From NCBI GenBank assembly GCA_027493445.1, contig JAOSKU010000001.1, forward strand, positions 4,107,845 through 4,171,844: a DNA stretch of 64,000 nucleotides, written 5' to 3'. Of this stretch, positions 45,052 through 54,218 are shown one piece after another. The translations under genes and the position numbers were made by a program. Source of the stretch: Thermoleophilia bacterium. Its GTDB lineage: Bacteria; Actinomycetota; Thermoleophilia; RBG-16-64-13. Numbering within the stretch: the first letter of the stretch is position 1; every line of letters begins with the position of its first letter. The notes beneath the pieces were generated by a model, which was not told the DNA's origin, searched no databases, and saw nothing but the letters and a program-made list of their open reading frames with translations.

Positions 45052-45678
45052 ATGAAGCTTCGGCGCCTGCTCCTGGCGGGAATGGCTGCGCCTGGAGCTT
45101 TCGTCCTGCTGGCCCGGCCTCGTTACCTTCGTTGGGGCGCCACCGAGCAGGAGATCCACGAGCCTCTGCTCGGGGACGACCTTCTCGCGCACCCTGACCT
45201 TGCATCCACGCGAGCCATAACGATTCGAGCGCCCGTCGAGCAAGTGTGGCCCTGGGTGGCCCAATTGGGGCAGGGCCGGGGAGGCTTCTACAGCTACGAT
45301 TTCCTGGAGAACATCGTCGGCTGTCAGATACACAGCGCCAAGCGCATCGTACCCGAGTGGCAGGCAGTGGCGGTCGGAGACGAAGTGCGCCTCCATCCTG
45401 GGGTGCCCCTTAGAGTGGCCGCGGTGGAGCCGGGGCGAGCTCTCGTTCTCCGGGGAGGAGTTCCGATGGGTGAAACCCCACCGCCCTACGACTTTACCTG
45501 GACCTTCGCGCTTGACGAGCGGCCGGACGGTACCACCAGGCTTCTTGTCCGGGAGCGATATGCCTACACTCGCTGGTGGGGACCACTTGTTGTCGAGCTT
45601 GTGGAGACGGTGAGCTTCATGATGACCCAGAAGATGCTTCGCGGCATAAGGGACCGGGCCGAAGGAAGGACGGATTAG
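45052..45678 (+). CDS. SRPBCC-fold (START/Bet v1-like) protein
   Basis: 208 residues from ATG 45052, with AGGAGG seven bases upstream. A short hydrophobic N-terminus (RRLLLAGMAAPGAFVLLARP) could be a membrane anchor. The helix-grip fold follows: ITIRAPVEQVWPWVAQLGQG, the ENIVGCQIHSAKRI loop, PYDFTWTFALDERPDGTTRL, and the long C-terminal helix VVELVETVSFMMTQKML. Such proteins bind hydrophobic ligands. It stands alone in the island with no coupled neighbours. Ligand unknown. Confidence 0.75.
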   Translation: MKLRRLLLAGMAAPGAFVLLARPRYLRWGATEQEIHEPLLGDDLLAHPDLASTRAITIRAPVEQVWPWVAQLGQGRGGFYSYDFLENIVGCQIHSAKRIVPEWQAVAVGDEVRLHPGVPLRVAAVEPGRALVLRGGVPMGETPPPYDFTWTFALDERPDGTTRLLVRERYAYTRWWGPLVVELVETVSFMMTQKMLRGIRDRAEGRTD

Positions 45679-47234
45679 TTCCTCTCACCATCAACAGATC
45701 GTGACGGGGAACCAGGGCGTAGTGGCGGAGAAAGGATGCCCTTGGGGGCAGGGCCGGTCGGGGGCCCCGGAACTCCGCGATCAGGCCGATTAGCGGGAGT
45801 TGGCCATCACCGGACACGACAGTCCGGCGGGCACACATGAGCCAGAGACAACCGTGCGATATGGTGGCAGCCACCCTCGTCTGCCAAGAGCGCATCCCGG
45901 ATCGCTGCTACTTCATCGACGAGGTCTACGGCCGCAAACGGATACCGCGACCCCGTCGTGCATTCGCCACCGAAAGTGGCGGGGTATGAGGGGAGCCGGC
46001 CCTCGAGATCGAGTCCCTCAGCCAGACTTCTTGGAGAGGTCCTCGCCGATTGACCAAGCGTCTGCCACCACCTCGCCGAGGGCCCAGTACCGGTTGTCGG
46101 GCATGGTGAAGAAGGGGCTTGACCAAAGAGCTTGGAGAGCTCGCTTGTCTCGACCGCGGGGCTGCCCCCTGTCATGGTTCCCACTGTGAACCTCCTTCAG
46201 GAGTGCGGCCGAAGAGCGCGGTGGGCGACCTGCCGGGGCGATTGCCGATGCCCCCAGGTTCCGGAAGATGCCCACCCCCGTTTGGGCCACTCGAGCTTGT
46301 CCTCTCAGCCTAGCCTGCCGGGCCCACCCGGCGCCTCCGGCGCTTGGGCGGTCTTGGCCCTGGAGGGCCCGCCAGCACCCGAACTGGCCACTTGACCAGC
46401 AAATCTTGGTCACCAGCACGATCGGCAAGACCGAACAACACGGCCGGCAGGACAGGGGAGCACCGCCACCAAGACTGCCACCAGGGAGACAATCGGCTGC
46501 CGGGCAGGTCCCGGGCGGGAGGAAGCCCCTACCTGGGATCCGGACGAGTGGAAGGGACAGCCGGGTCGTGACAGGTAGCGGTGCTTGAAGCCTTCTAGCA
46601 GGCGCAGCGCACGACCCCCGCTGTCATCAACCGGCTGGCGGAAGCCCGGACGCGACCCGCTGGTGCGACCCGCCTTGGGGGGTCTCCTTTCGTCGTGATC
46701 TCCTTTTGCCAAGGTTCTGCGACGATGGCAAGACATCCTCAAACTATAGCTGAATGTACCTACTGTCAAGCTGACAGCAATGCTGGTCCGTCCTCAGCGT
46801 CGCGTCGGCCCTGCCACCCGCCCGCGATTCAGGCGGGGCACACCTGTGCTCTGAGGAGTATAGGTGGGACCCTGCCGGCGAACCGTCCAGGCTCCACGCC
46901 GTGCTCATGTGCCAATTCCCTCCAGTGAAGTATTGAGCTTGACGCTAGCGCGGCGCTCCACGGGATCGGAGGCTGCTGCCGTTTCCTAGCCGCACCGAGA
47001 TCGGCAGTTCCCAGATCGTGCTGGGCCCCTCCTCTGAGGACTCGGCTGGCTCCCCATATCAACTCCGAGTGCACTAGTGCCTGGGATGAGGTTGCTGGAG
47101 CCTGCCTGCGATCAACTTCTCCCGCCGTGCTCGCTATGGTTTCCAAGTTTGTCGCCGTCCGGGGCCGCCTCCTTCATCGACTGCGCTTGGAAGCACCTGC
47201 GAGTCCTCCAGAGGGACGATTCTCTCGGAGCCTC
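45679..47234 (-). other. 1.5-kb region without an intact gene; possible decayed minus-strand locus
   Basis: No intact gene found. On the minus strand, MPDNRYWALGEVVADAWSIG (about 46,020-46,110) and, in another frame, GLDLEGRLPSYPATFGGECT and VDLVDEVAAIRDALLADEGG (about 45,840-46,010) have protein-like composition. A strong promoter lies upstream at 46,741-46,769. This suggests one gene broken by several indels, which I do not recognise. The plus strand shows nothing. Confidence 0.3.
46741..46777 (-). promoter_or_regulatory. Minus-strand promoter with a palindrome over the -35
   Basis: Read on the minus strand: TTGACA (46764-46769), 17 bases, TAGTTT (46741-46746), or TATAGT with a 15-base spacer. 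CTGTCA-AGC-TGACAG (46763-46777) is a perfect 6+3+6 palindrome covering the -35. AAAGGAG ribosome sites follow ~60 bases downstream, but no intact start codon follows them (ACG where ATG is expected). Confidence 0.5.
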
Positions 47235-47263
47235 TTGACAAGCGTTCGACTGCCCTCTAGAGT
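47235..47263 (+). promoter_or_regulatory. Sigma70-type promoter of the AtuA/TRAP operon
   Basis: TTGACA (47235-47240), a 17-base spacer, and TAGAGT (47258-47263), 36 bases before the first ATG. The following palindrome begins at the next base, so it covers the transcription start. Confidence 0.7.
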
Positions 47264-47282
47264 AGGTCTAGTTACTAGACCT
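47264..47282 (+). promoter_or_regulatory. Operator: perfect 19-bp palindrome
   Basis: AGGTCTAGTTACTAGACCT, a perfect 9+1+9 inverted repeat directly after the -10. Symmetry and length suit a dimeric GntR/FadR-type repressor. The operon's last gene encodes such a regulator, making autoregulation or pathway induction likely (inference). No second copy of the sequence was seen in the window. Confidence 0.75.
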
Positions 47283-47298
47283 CCGGAGAGGGAGATCA

Positions 47299-48687
47299 AT
47301 GCCCATCGAGCCCGCCGCTGAGCTTCGCATCCTCAGCACTGCTGCCTTCGGCTTCAGGATTGCCGGTGAGGCGTGGGAGAGAGGACTGAGCTGGAAGCCC
47401 CATGCAATTGTGGCCCAGGGGACGAGCTCGGACGGAGGTCCCAACTACTTGGCGCCGACCGTCTCGGCCGGCGCGGGACCGGCGGTGGCGGAGGATCTGC
47501 AAACCATCGTGGAGAGCGCGAAGGGACTGGGGATTCCGTTCATCGTCTCCACTGGGAGTCCCGGCGGGAACGATCGCCAGCTCGAGCAGTCGTTGGCTCT
47601 CTTCCCCGGCATCGCGCAGAGGGCGGGTCTTGACCTTGACGTGGCCGTCATCCACGGGGAGCTGACCAAGGAGTACCTGCGGGCCAAGATTCAATCCGGA
47701 GTCCCCATCACTCGGTTGGCCGACACATCGAGTCTGTCTGAGACCCTCACGGTGCAAGACGTGGATGAGAGTGAGTGCATCGTGGCGCAGATGGGACCCG
47801 AGCCGATCATGGCTGCACTTGAGTCGGGGGCCGACGGGGTGGTGACCGGTAGGGCCCTAGACGTTGCCTTGTACGCAGCCCTACCACTGCTGCGGGGCTA
47901 CGACCCCGCCCTGGCTGGTCACCTGGCCAAGACGATCGAGTGCGCGGGACTCATCTGCGTGCCCCAATCGTTTGAGCCCGTGTTCGGGATCCTCCGCAAA
48001 GACCACTTCATCGTTAGACCCACCAGCCCGTCTGCCGTCTGCACGGTCCGCTCCGTCGCCAGTCACTCATTCTATGAGAGGCCGGACCCGTTCATTGAAG
48101 TCAACCCAGGAGGAATCCTCGATCTCACAGAGGCGAGGTACGAGCCGGTGGCTCCCGACGCCGTACGGGTCTCGGGCAGTCGTTGGACTGAAAGACCCTA
48201 CACGCTGAAGATTGAGGGGATCAAGTGGATCGGTTACCGCGCGATCAGCTTGTGCGGCATCCGCGACCCTCATCTCATCGAGTGCCTCGACGGGTTCCTG
48301 GCCGACTGCTCCGACTACCTCCGTAAGAAGTTCGCCCCGGAGCATGCGAGGGGAGGCTTCAACGTGATGTTCCGTCGCTACGGCAAAGACGGCGTCCTGG
48401 GTCAGGCCGAGCCAGTCGTTGGAGTTCAACCGCACGAGATCGGCCTGCTGGTAGACATCGTAGCGCCGACGCAAGAGCTGGCGGATGCAATCTGCTCCTC
48501 CGCGGTGGACTTCCTCCTCCACATGGACTTTCCCGGGAGGCTGACCACGGCCGCCAACGTGGCGTTGCCCTTCTCCCCCCGGGAGCACTCATTAGGGGCC
48601 ACCCACGTATACAACATTTGGCACAGCCTCCCGCTCGACGACCCTTGTGAGCCCTTTGAGATCGAGCGCAGGAGGTATCAGCCATGA
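47299..48687 (+). CDS. AtuA-family (DUF1446) acyclic terpene utilisation-like protein
   Basis: 462 residues from ATG 47299 with GGAGAGGGAG upstream. AtuA/DUF1446 features: an N-terminal RILSTAAFGFRIAGEAWERG, the glycine-rich VAQGTSSDGGPNYLAPTVSA, PFIVSTGSPGGNDRQLEQSL, and ADGVVTGRALDVALYAALPL. AtuA is needed for geraniol/citronellol use in Pseudomonas but its reaction is not established. Versions linked to a DUF4387 partner and a TRAP transporter occur in many bacteria with other substrates. The next gene overlaps its stop. It acts in the cytoplasm; no metal or cofactor motif stands out. Confidence 0.87.
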   Translation: MPIEPAAELRILSTAAFGFRIAGEAWERGLSWKPHAIVAQGTSSDGGPNYLAPTVSAGAGPAVAEDLQTIVESAKGLGIPFIVSTGSPGGNDRQLEQSLALFPGIAQRAGLDLDVAVIHGELTKEYLRAKIQSGVPITRLADTSSLSETLTVQDVDESECIVAQMGPEPIMAALESGADGVVTGRALDVALYAALPLLRGYDPALAGHLAKTIECAGLICVPQSFEPVFGILRKDHFIVRPTSPSAVCTVRSVASHSFYERPDPFIEVNPGGILDLTEARYEPVAPDAVRVSGSRWTERPYTLKIEGIKWIGYRAISLCGIRDPHLIECLDGFLADCSDYLRKKFAPEHARGGFNVMFRRYGKDGVLGQAEPVVGVQPHEIGLLVDIVAPTQELADAICSSAVDFLLHMDFPGRLTTAANVALPFSPREHSLGATHVYNIWHSLPLDDPCEPFEIERRRYQP

Positions 48688-49061
48688 CCGGGGTCCACCG
48701 CACGACGAGTTCCCCTGCTCAGGAAGCGGCGATGACGGTACCTGCCATCAAGATAGCCGATCTGCTCGAGAAAGCGGTCGTGATACGGACCAAGAATGCC
48801 GGACCTTTCATGCTGACCATCGATATCTTCTTCGACGACGAGGCCGCGTTCGAGGCGCTTCAGGCGAGCGGGCTGATCACCCAGGAGAGGATCGCCGAAG
48901 CTTACAGGGTTCCACCCGCAAGCGTTGAAGGCATCCACTTCGTCCCTGCGGTACTCGGACTGAAGATCACGCTCATGAAACCCGCGGGTACCGCCTCGGG
49001 CGAGCTCGCCTGCCGGGATGTCTTCGGCGCCCAGCAGCACATACCGCTCTGGACGCTGTAG
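48684..49061 (+). CDS. DUF4387-family protein, AtuA partner
   Basis: 125 residues from ATG 48684 (overlapping the AtuA stop); the conserved part starts at Met 48732. LLEKAVVIRTKNAGPFMLTI and the FDDEAAFEALQASGLITQER core are typical, ending with DVFGAQQHIPLWTL. DUF4387 proteins are almost always encoded next to, or fused with, AtuA-family proteins and probably form a complex with them. The reaction is unknown. Confidence 0.85.
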   Translation: MTGVHRTTSSPAQEAAMTVPAIKIADLLEKAVVIRTKNAGPFMLTIDIFFDDEAAFEALQASGLITQERIAEAYRVPPASVEGIHFVPAVLGLKITLMKPAGTASGELACRDVFGAQQHIPLWTL

Positions 49062-49208
49062 GGGCGGTTCGGATTTAGGACCTTACAAACAAGGGCGCCG
49101 GCTGCGCCCCCAGACAAGGAGGCCCGCAGGAAACAGCAGAACCGAACCGACCAAGCACGGAGAGAGTCAATGAATCATTGGCTACAATGCACACGCACAG
49201 GGGGAATT

Positions 49209-50315
49209 ATGAATCGTAGAATCACAGTCGTGTCGGCGGTGCTCGCCGTGTTTTCTTTGGCGGTTCTTGCCGTTGGATGTGGGGGCGGGTCCGAAGCGGC
49301 TCCGACCACGGAAGCCTCGGGAAGCCCCGCTACGACCGAGACGGCCACCCCACCGACGGAGGCTGCGCCGGAGCCGGTCACCCTCAGGATGGGCGTGGAA
49401 TGGCCCACGGGTGATCCGCGCACGGAGCTCGTGGCGGAGCACTTCGTCAAAGCCGTCGCCGATGCGTCCGGAGGGCTGATCACCGTCGAGCTCTTCGGGG
49501 GAGGGGAGATTGCCCAGGCCAAAGATATCAACGAGGCCATCGATTCCAACCTGCTGGACTTGGCACTCACCAAGCTGAGTGCCGGTTGGACGACCGCGGT
49601 ACCCGAACTCACGGTGCTCGGGCTCTCCGTGTTCGACGACTCGGGTCATGCCTTCCGGGCCTTGGACGGAGACTTGGGCACCGAGCTTGCCCAAGCCCTC
49701 GAGGAGAAGGGCAACGCCAAGCTCCTCTCCTGGATCACCGCGGGTGACGTCGATGCCATGGGACTGTCTGACGGCCAGATCACCACTCCTGAGGACCTCA
49801 AGGGCCGCAAGATGCGGGCCAGCTCCAAGGCAGACGCCGTGAGCTGCGAAGCGCTCGGAGCCGTCCCGGTCGTCATCGATTCCTCCGAGATGTACATGGC
49901 TCTGCAGCGGGGCACCGTTGATGGGGTCTTCATCACGACTGCCAGCGGGGTGGAGAAGGCCAAGCTCTATGAAGTGACCAAGTACTGGACCCGCATACCC
50001 ATCGTCTCGGGAGCTCAACTTGGCATCGTGGCCGGCGCTGACTCCTGGGAAGCCCTTGACCCTGCGGTACAGCAAACGCTCATGGACGCGGCCACCGGGA
50101 CGAGGGCGGCGATCGCCGACTGGGCAGAGACGGGTGGGGCCAAGCAGTGGGACGCGGTGGCTGCCTTGGACGGCATCACAACCTATGTAGTCCCACCCGA
50201 CCAGATCAGCGTCTGGAAGGATCTCATGCGAGATAGTCAGCGTGGCCTCCTTGAAGAAGCTGTGAGCCCGGACGAAGCAGCGCACCTGCTCGATTTGGTG
50301 ATCCAGGCTCGGTAG
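49209..50315 (+). CDS. dctP: TRAP transporter solute-binding lipoprotein (DctP family)
   Basis: 368 residues from ATG 49209, which follows AGGGGGAATT; an upstream ATG at 49170 has no ribosome site. The lipobox LAVGC (signal ~1-22) is followed by a Thr/Pro-rich linker (residues ~25-55). The DctP fold follows with FGGGEIAQAKDINEAIDSNL, GDVDAMGLSDGQITTPEDLK, the family signature GRKMRASSKADAVSCEALGA, and MALQRGTVDGVFITTASGVE. TRAP binding proteins usually hold a carboxylate through the Arg of that signature, present here (MRASS). It delivers the substrate of the AtuA pathway to the permease encoded next. Confidence 0.9.
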   Translation: MNRRITVVSAVLAVFSLAVLAVGCGGGSEAAPTTEASGSPATTETATPPTEAAPEPVTLRMGVEWPTGDPRTELVAEHFVKAVADASGGLITVELFGGGEIAQAKDINEAIDSNLLDLALTKLSAGWTTAVPELTVLGLSVFDDSGHAFRALDGDLGTELAQALEEKGNAKLLSWITAGDVDAMGLSDGQITTPEDLKGRKMRASSKADAVSCEALGAVPVVIDSSEMYMALQRGTVDGVFITTASGVEKAKLYEVTKYWTRIPIVSGAQLGIVAGADSWEALDPAVQQTLMDAATGTRAAIADWAETGGAKQWDAVAALDGITTYVVPPDQISVWKDLMRDSQRGLLEEAVSPDEAAHLLDLVIQAR

Positions 50316-52237
50316 TGATCGAGTCATCCACAACCCCGACCCCGGTCGTTGCCGGCACCGCCCGTTGGGCGGTGCCGGCTCTGCTGGGTTCCATGGTCGA
50401 CCGTATGACGCAAGCCTTGGGACTGGTGTCCGGGGTCCTGCTCGCAACCTGCGCGCTTCTGGTCAGCGCCGATGTAGTGGCTCGCTACGTCTTCCACTCG
50501 CCCAGCGTCTGGGTCCCGGAGATCAGTATCTATCTCGTCATATCGGCCGTCTTCTTGGCCGTTGGTTTCGGCCTGAAGGAGGACAGCCACGTAGGGGTGC
50601 GAGTTTTCACAAATACTCTGCGGGAAGAGAGCCGGATCGCGCTCGAAGCCCTCGGCTACGTGTTCGTCTTCGCCTACTCTTTGGTGTTTGTCCGCTTCGG
50701 GGTCATGATGGTCACGACGAGCATACGCCGCCAGGAAGCCTCGGACTTCCTGGGCTTACCCCTCTGGACGGTGAAGCTCGTCTTCGTCGCGGCCTTTGTG
50801 GCTCTGGCTCTCCAGTCCATCCGCATGCTGGTAAGCCGGGTGGCCGATCTAGCCGCGGGTGGTGTCAGCCGCGCCTTGAGTCTCAACACACTTGGCTTGC
50901 TCGGTGCAGCCGTGGCCGCCCTCGTTGCCTTGGTGCTCGTTTCTGTCTACGTGAATCTGGTCGTCGGACTGCTGCTGCTCATGCTGCTGCTGCTCGGTCT
51001 CGGGATCCCGGTGAGCTTCACACTCGGACTCGTCGGGGCCTTCGGACTCGTAAGGATCTTGGGTCTCTCGGACGGCCTGAGCGGCACGCCACAGATAGCC
51101 TACTGGACGTGGGACAGCTACACGGTTATGGCGTTGCCCTTGTTCGTCTTCGTGGGCCACATCATGTTCCGATCGGGTCTGGCTGACGGACTCTTTGACT
51201 TCTGCCGCGCGTGGCTTGGACATCTCCCCGGCGGCATAGGCGTGGCTACCCTTGGGGCCTGCGCGGTTTTTGCTGCGGTGTCTGGCTCCAGTGTGGCCAA
51301 CGCCGCGACTATCGGATTGGTCGCCATCCCGGCCATGGAGAAGTACGGGTACGACCGACGCACGGCGGCTGGTCTGGTGGCCGCTGGGGGAACCATGGGC
51401 ATTCTCATTCCGCCGAGCACGGCCATGCTCCTCATCGGCATCATCACCGACCAGTCGATCTCGCGGCTTTTCATCGCTGGTCTAATCCCCGGGGTGGTGC
51501 TCTTCCTCACCCTGTCCCTTGCCACAGTCGTCATTTCGCGCAAGCGTGGATTGGGTTCAGGTCTCGAGCGGGTGTCGTGGGGGGGTCGTTGGCGGGCCAC
51601 TGGGCGAGCGAGCGGAGCGCTTGCCATGCCGGTGATCATCCTGGGAGGGCTCTATTCGGGGGTATTCACGCCGACTGAAGCCGCCGCCGTGGCTGTGACC
51701 TACGCCCTGGTCTTCGCGGTGGTGGTGAAGCGCATGGGCCCGCGACAGCTAGTAGAACTGGTGACGGAGGCGACCAAGACGGTGGCCATGGCCGGGATCC
51801 TTCTGGCTGGGGCCATGGCCCTTGGCAAGGTGATCGCCTTTCTCCAGCTACCCCAGACGGTCGCGAGCTTCTTCGCGGGCGCCGGCTGGCATCCAATTGC
51901 GGTTGTCGTCGCCGCTATGGGTCTCATCCTCGTCCTCGGCATGTTCTTGGATGGATCGGCCATCGCCCTGCTGACGATGCCCATCCTGGCTCCGCTCATA
52001 GCCGGATTGGGGTTCGACCTTCTGTGGTTCTCGGTGCTGTTCACCATGAACACTGAGATCGGACTTATAACCCCGCCCGTGGGCATGAATCTCTTTGTCA
52101 TACAGCAGATATCCGGCGTGGAAGCCCATCAGGTCCTTCGAGGCTCGTTACCGTTTGTGCTCGTCATCGCCCTCACCATGCTGCTGGTGGCCCTTCTACC
52201 TTTCTTGAGCACCTGGCTGCCTGCCACCATGGGGTAA
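50315..52237 (+). CDS. Fused TRAP transporter permease (DctQ-DctM)
   Basis: 640 residues from GTG 50315, one base overlapping dctP. Residues ~30-185 are the small DctQ subunit (four helices, with YVFHSPSVWVPEISIYLVIS). Residues ~200-640 are the large DctM subunit with about twelve helices and the motifs GIPVSFTLGLVGAFGLVRIL, GSSVANAATIGLVAIPAMEK, GGTMGILIPPSTAMLLIGII and GLITPPVGMNLFVIQQISGV. Fused permeases are common. Driven by sodium or proton gradients, it imports a carboxylate-like substrate, supporting a catabolic role for the operon. Confidence 0.92.
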   Translation: MIESSTTPTPVVAGTARWAVPALLGSMVDRMTQALGLVSGVLLATCALLVSADVVARYVFHSPSVWVPEISIYLVISAVFLAVGFGLKEDSHVGVRVFTNTLREESRIALEALGYVFVFAYSLVFVRFGVMMVTTSIRRQEASDFLGLPLWTVKLVFVAAFVALALQSIRMLVSRVADLAAGGVSRALSLNTLGLLGAAVAALVALVLVSVYVNLVVGLLLLMLLLLGLGIPVSFTLGLVGAFGLVRILGLSDGLSGTPQIAYWTWDSYTVMALPLFVFVGHIMFRSGLADGLFDFCRAWLGHLPGGIGVATLGACAVFAAVSGSSVANAATIGLVAIPAMEKYGYDRRTAAGLVAAGGTMGILIPPSTAMLLIGIITDQSISRLFIAGLIPGVVLFLTLSLATVVISRKRGLGSGLERVSWGGRWRATGRASGALAMPVIILGGLYSGVFTPTEAAAVAVTYALVFAVVVKRMGPRQLVELVTEATKTVAMAGILLAGAMALGKVIAFLQLPQTVASFFAGAGWHPIAVVVAAMGLILVLGMFLDGSAIALLTMPILAPLIAGLGFDLLWFSVLFTMNTEIGLITPPVGMNLFVIQQISGVEAHQVLRGSLPFVLVIALTMLLVALLPFLSTWLPATMG

Positions 52238-52358
52238 CCCTGGGGCCCAGTCGCCGTTCTACTGGAGCGCCCAGTACGTGCTCGATATCGTTGGCTTTCG
52301 CAGCCTTCCGTGCTTGAATGCGGACGAGCGGGAATCTTGGTGGGCCTCGGGGAGGACA

Positions 52359-53084
52359 GTGACGCCGCGATCCAGCAAAGAGCGAGTGCTGAGAGTACCC
52401 GAGGTCGTGGACCGGCTAAGGGCTCGTATTCACGACGGAGAGTACGTCCCGGGAGATAGACTACCGGCGGAGAGGGTCCTGGCCGCCGAGCTGGGAGTTG
52501 CCCGGGAGACCCTGCGCCAGGCCCTCAACACCCTGCGCGAGGAAGACTACCTCGAACCCCGTCGGGGGGGAGCGGGCGGCTGGTTTGTCCGAGATCTCGA
52601 CGAAGCGTCACGGCGTTGGCTCGGGGAGACAGCCGAAGACGGCCGGCGACTGAGGGAGATCCTCGAGATCCGGCTCGCCCTTGAGTCCTACGCGGCAGCC
52701 CTTGCGGCCGAGCGACGCGGGGATCACGATCTTAAGGATATGCGCGCCGCGCTCGAGGAGTTCCGGCAAGCCCTGGAGGAAGTCAGTCTTGCAGGGCAAG
52801 AGACTCTGACCCGGGCCGATGCGGGTTCCCCGCTCCACAAGGCGGGCTCTCAGTTTCATGCGGCGGTCGGGCGGGCATCGGGCAACGAGCGTCTCATGGC
52901 GGCGATCCGCCAGGCAAGGGCGGACCTCTTTGCCGCGAGCCAACGTACCATCCGTCGTGATCTGGCACTCTCCACACTGCAGGATCACGAAGCGGTGTTT
53001 GCGGCCATCCTAGCCGGTGATTCAGCAGCTGCTTCGGCCGCCATGAGCGCGCACTTGGACCGCGGGCGAAAGCGTGCTTTTTGA
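52359..53084 (+). CDS. GntR-family (FadR/FCD subfamily) regulator of the AtuA/TRAP operon
   Basis: About 241 residues from GTG 52359, preceded by GGGGAGGA; a longer start at 52278 lacks a clear ribosome site. The winged helix has YVPGDRLPAERVLAAELGVA and RETLRQALNTLREEDYLEPR. The FCD ligand domain has RLREILEIRLALESYAAALA, HAAVGRASGNERLMAAIRQA and LQDHEAVFAAILAGD with the conserved metal-binding Asp/His residues. It is encoded last in the operon and is the best candidate to bind the 19-bp palindrome at 47,264. Confidence 0.85.
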   Translation: MTPRSSKERVLRVPEVVDRLRARIHDGEYVPGDRLPAERVLAAELGVARETLRQALNTLREEDYLEPRRGGAGGWFVRDLDEASRRWLGETAEDGRRLREILEIRLALESYAAALAAERRGDHDLKDMRAALEEFRQALEEVSLAGQETLTRADAGSPLHKAGSQFHAAVGRASGNERLMAAIRQARADLFAASQRTIRRDLALSTLQDHEAVFAAILAGDSAAASAAMSAHLDRGRKRAF

Positions 53085-53383
53085 CTGGTCGGGACTCCGG
53101 GCTGAAGAGCGATCACCGGGGACCGAGGGTAGTATACGGGGTCAGGGCAGCCGTGAGGGCGCCACGAGATCCTCACTAACTGCTGAGCGGCCGACTAGGT
53201 TCGCCGAGTTCCTCACGCGGACCGCTCCCACGTCCTGTTTCCAGCACCAGATCGCTATGGACTCGGAGTGTGTGGTACACGCCGCCCACTCAAGGGGCGC
53301 TTACCGGGGGTTCGACTGGGAGCGTGTCCCGGCACGCCGCGTACCTAGAACAGGCCAAAACGTCCCAAAGCGACCCTCACCTC

Positions 53384-53784
53384 TCACCAGAGGGATCCGC
53401 AGCGCGGGCAGCACGGCCACCCGGCCGAGGTTCGCCCCGGGTCCCTTCCGGTCTGGTTGAAGAGCTCTTGGCCCATGTGGGCACGATCCCAGAGGTCGAC
53501 GCCGTTGCTCCGCGCCAGACGGACGGCTTGGTCGGTGAAGTCCCCAGAGGCGATGACCCGCGCCTTGTCGGTGTTGTAGTAGGCCTTTGTGGTGGACACT
53601 TCTTGCACAGCGCGGATACCCACCTTGCGTGCACGCCAGTGCTTGGCCTGGACCGCGGTCTTGGTACCGTCCCGTTCAAGGAGGAGGTCAGCCCCGTCGT
53701 CCGCTCCGTTCGGAGTGAGGGCGATCTGGCGCCTCGGGCCCGGAAGCTTGCCTGCAGGAGCTCCTCGAACTCCTCACCACTCAT
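53384..53784 (-). pseudogene. Mrr-like restriction endonuclease, one frameshift
   Basis: Small PD-(D/E)xK nuclease of the Mrr_cat type. The start MSGEEFEELLQASFRARG is in one frame. After a shift near 53,735 the next frame has QIALTPNGADDGADLLLERD and GTKTAVQAKHW (the Asp and Q-x-K catalytic pair), then STTKAYYNTDKARVIASGDF and a C-terminal CxxC zinc-ribbon-like end (CCPRCGS). About 133 codons. Such proteins cut methylated or foreign DNA. It could be functional if the shift is a sequencing error. It is on the minus strand between the GntR gene and the flavoprotein. Confidence 0.7.
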
Positions 53785-54218
53785 GTGATCGAGCCCAGAC
53801 AGACCGCCTCGTCCAAGCGCATGGTCGGGCCGTCTGCGAGATCGGCCCCTCCACGCGCGCGCTTGAGCCCGGCTGCAAGGACTTGCGTGTCAAAGACAGA
53901 TGCGAGCGCCGCACAGCGCCCACACCTGGAGTTGCCAAAGTCTTGCACTTCCGAAGGTCTTAGGACGGCATGAACAGCGCCGCTATCGTAGGAGGCCGGA
54001 AAATGGCAACTGACGCCCGCAAGCGGCCTCTTCTTTCCTGAGGAGACCCCGGTCCACCGGCCAGGAGCGAACCGTGGAGTTCACGCAGCCTCGCGGCGAG
54101 CCCGAGACGTCGGCTGTTGCTGTACGATGGAGTGAGTAGATCGCACCGCGGTCGCAACCACCCGGTTCGCCGCCGCGAGGAGAGCAGGTACCTCTTGGCC
54201 CTCAAGAGCCGGATCGCC
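53785..54218 (+). other. Gene-free stretch
   Basis: About 430 bases with no convincing gene on either strand, between the Mrr-like relic and the flavoprotein. Confidence 0.4.
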
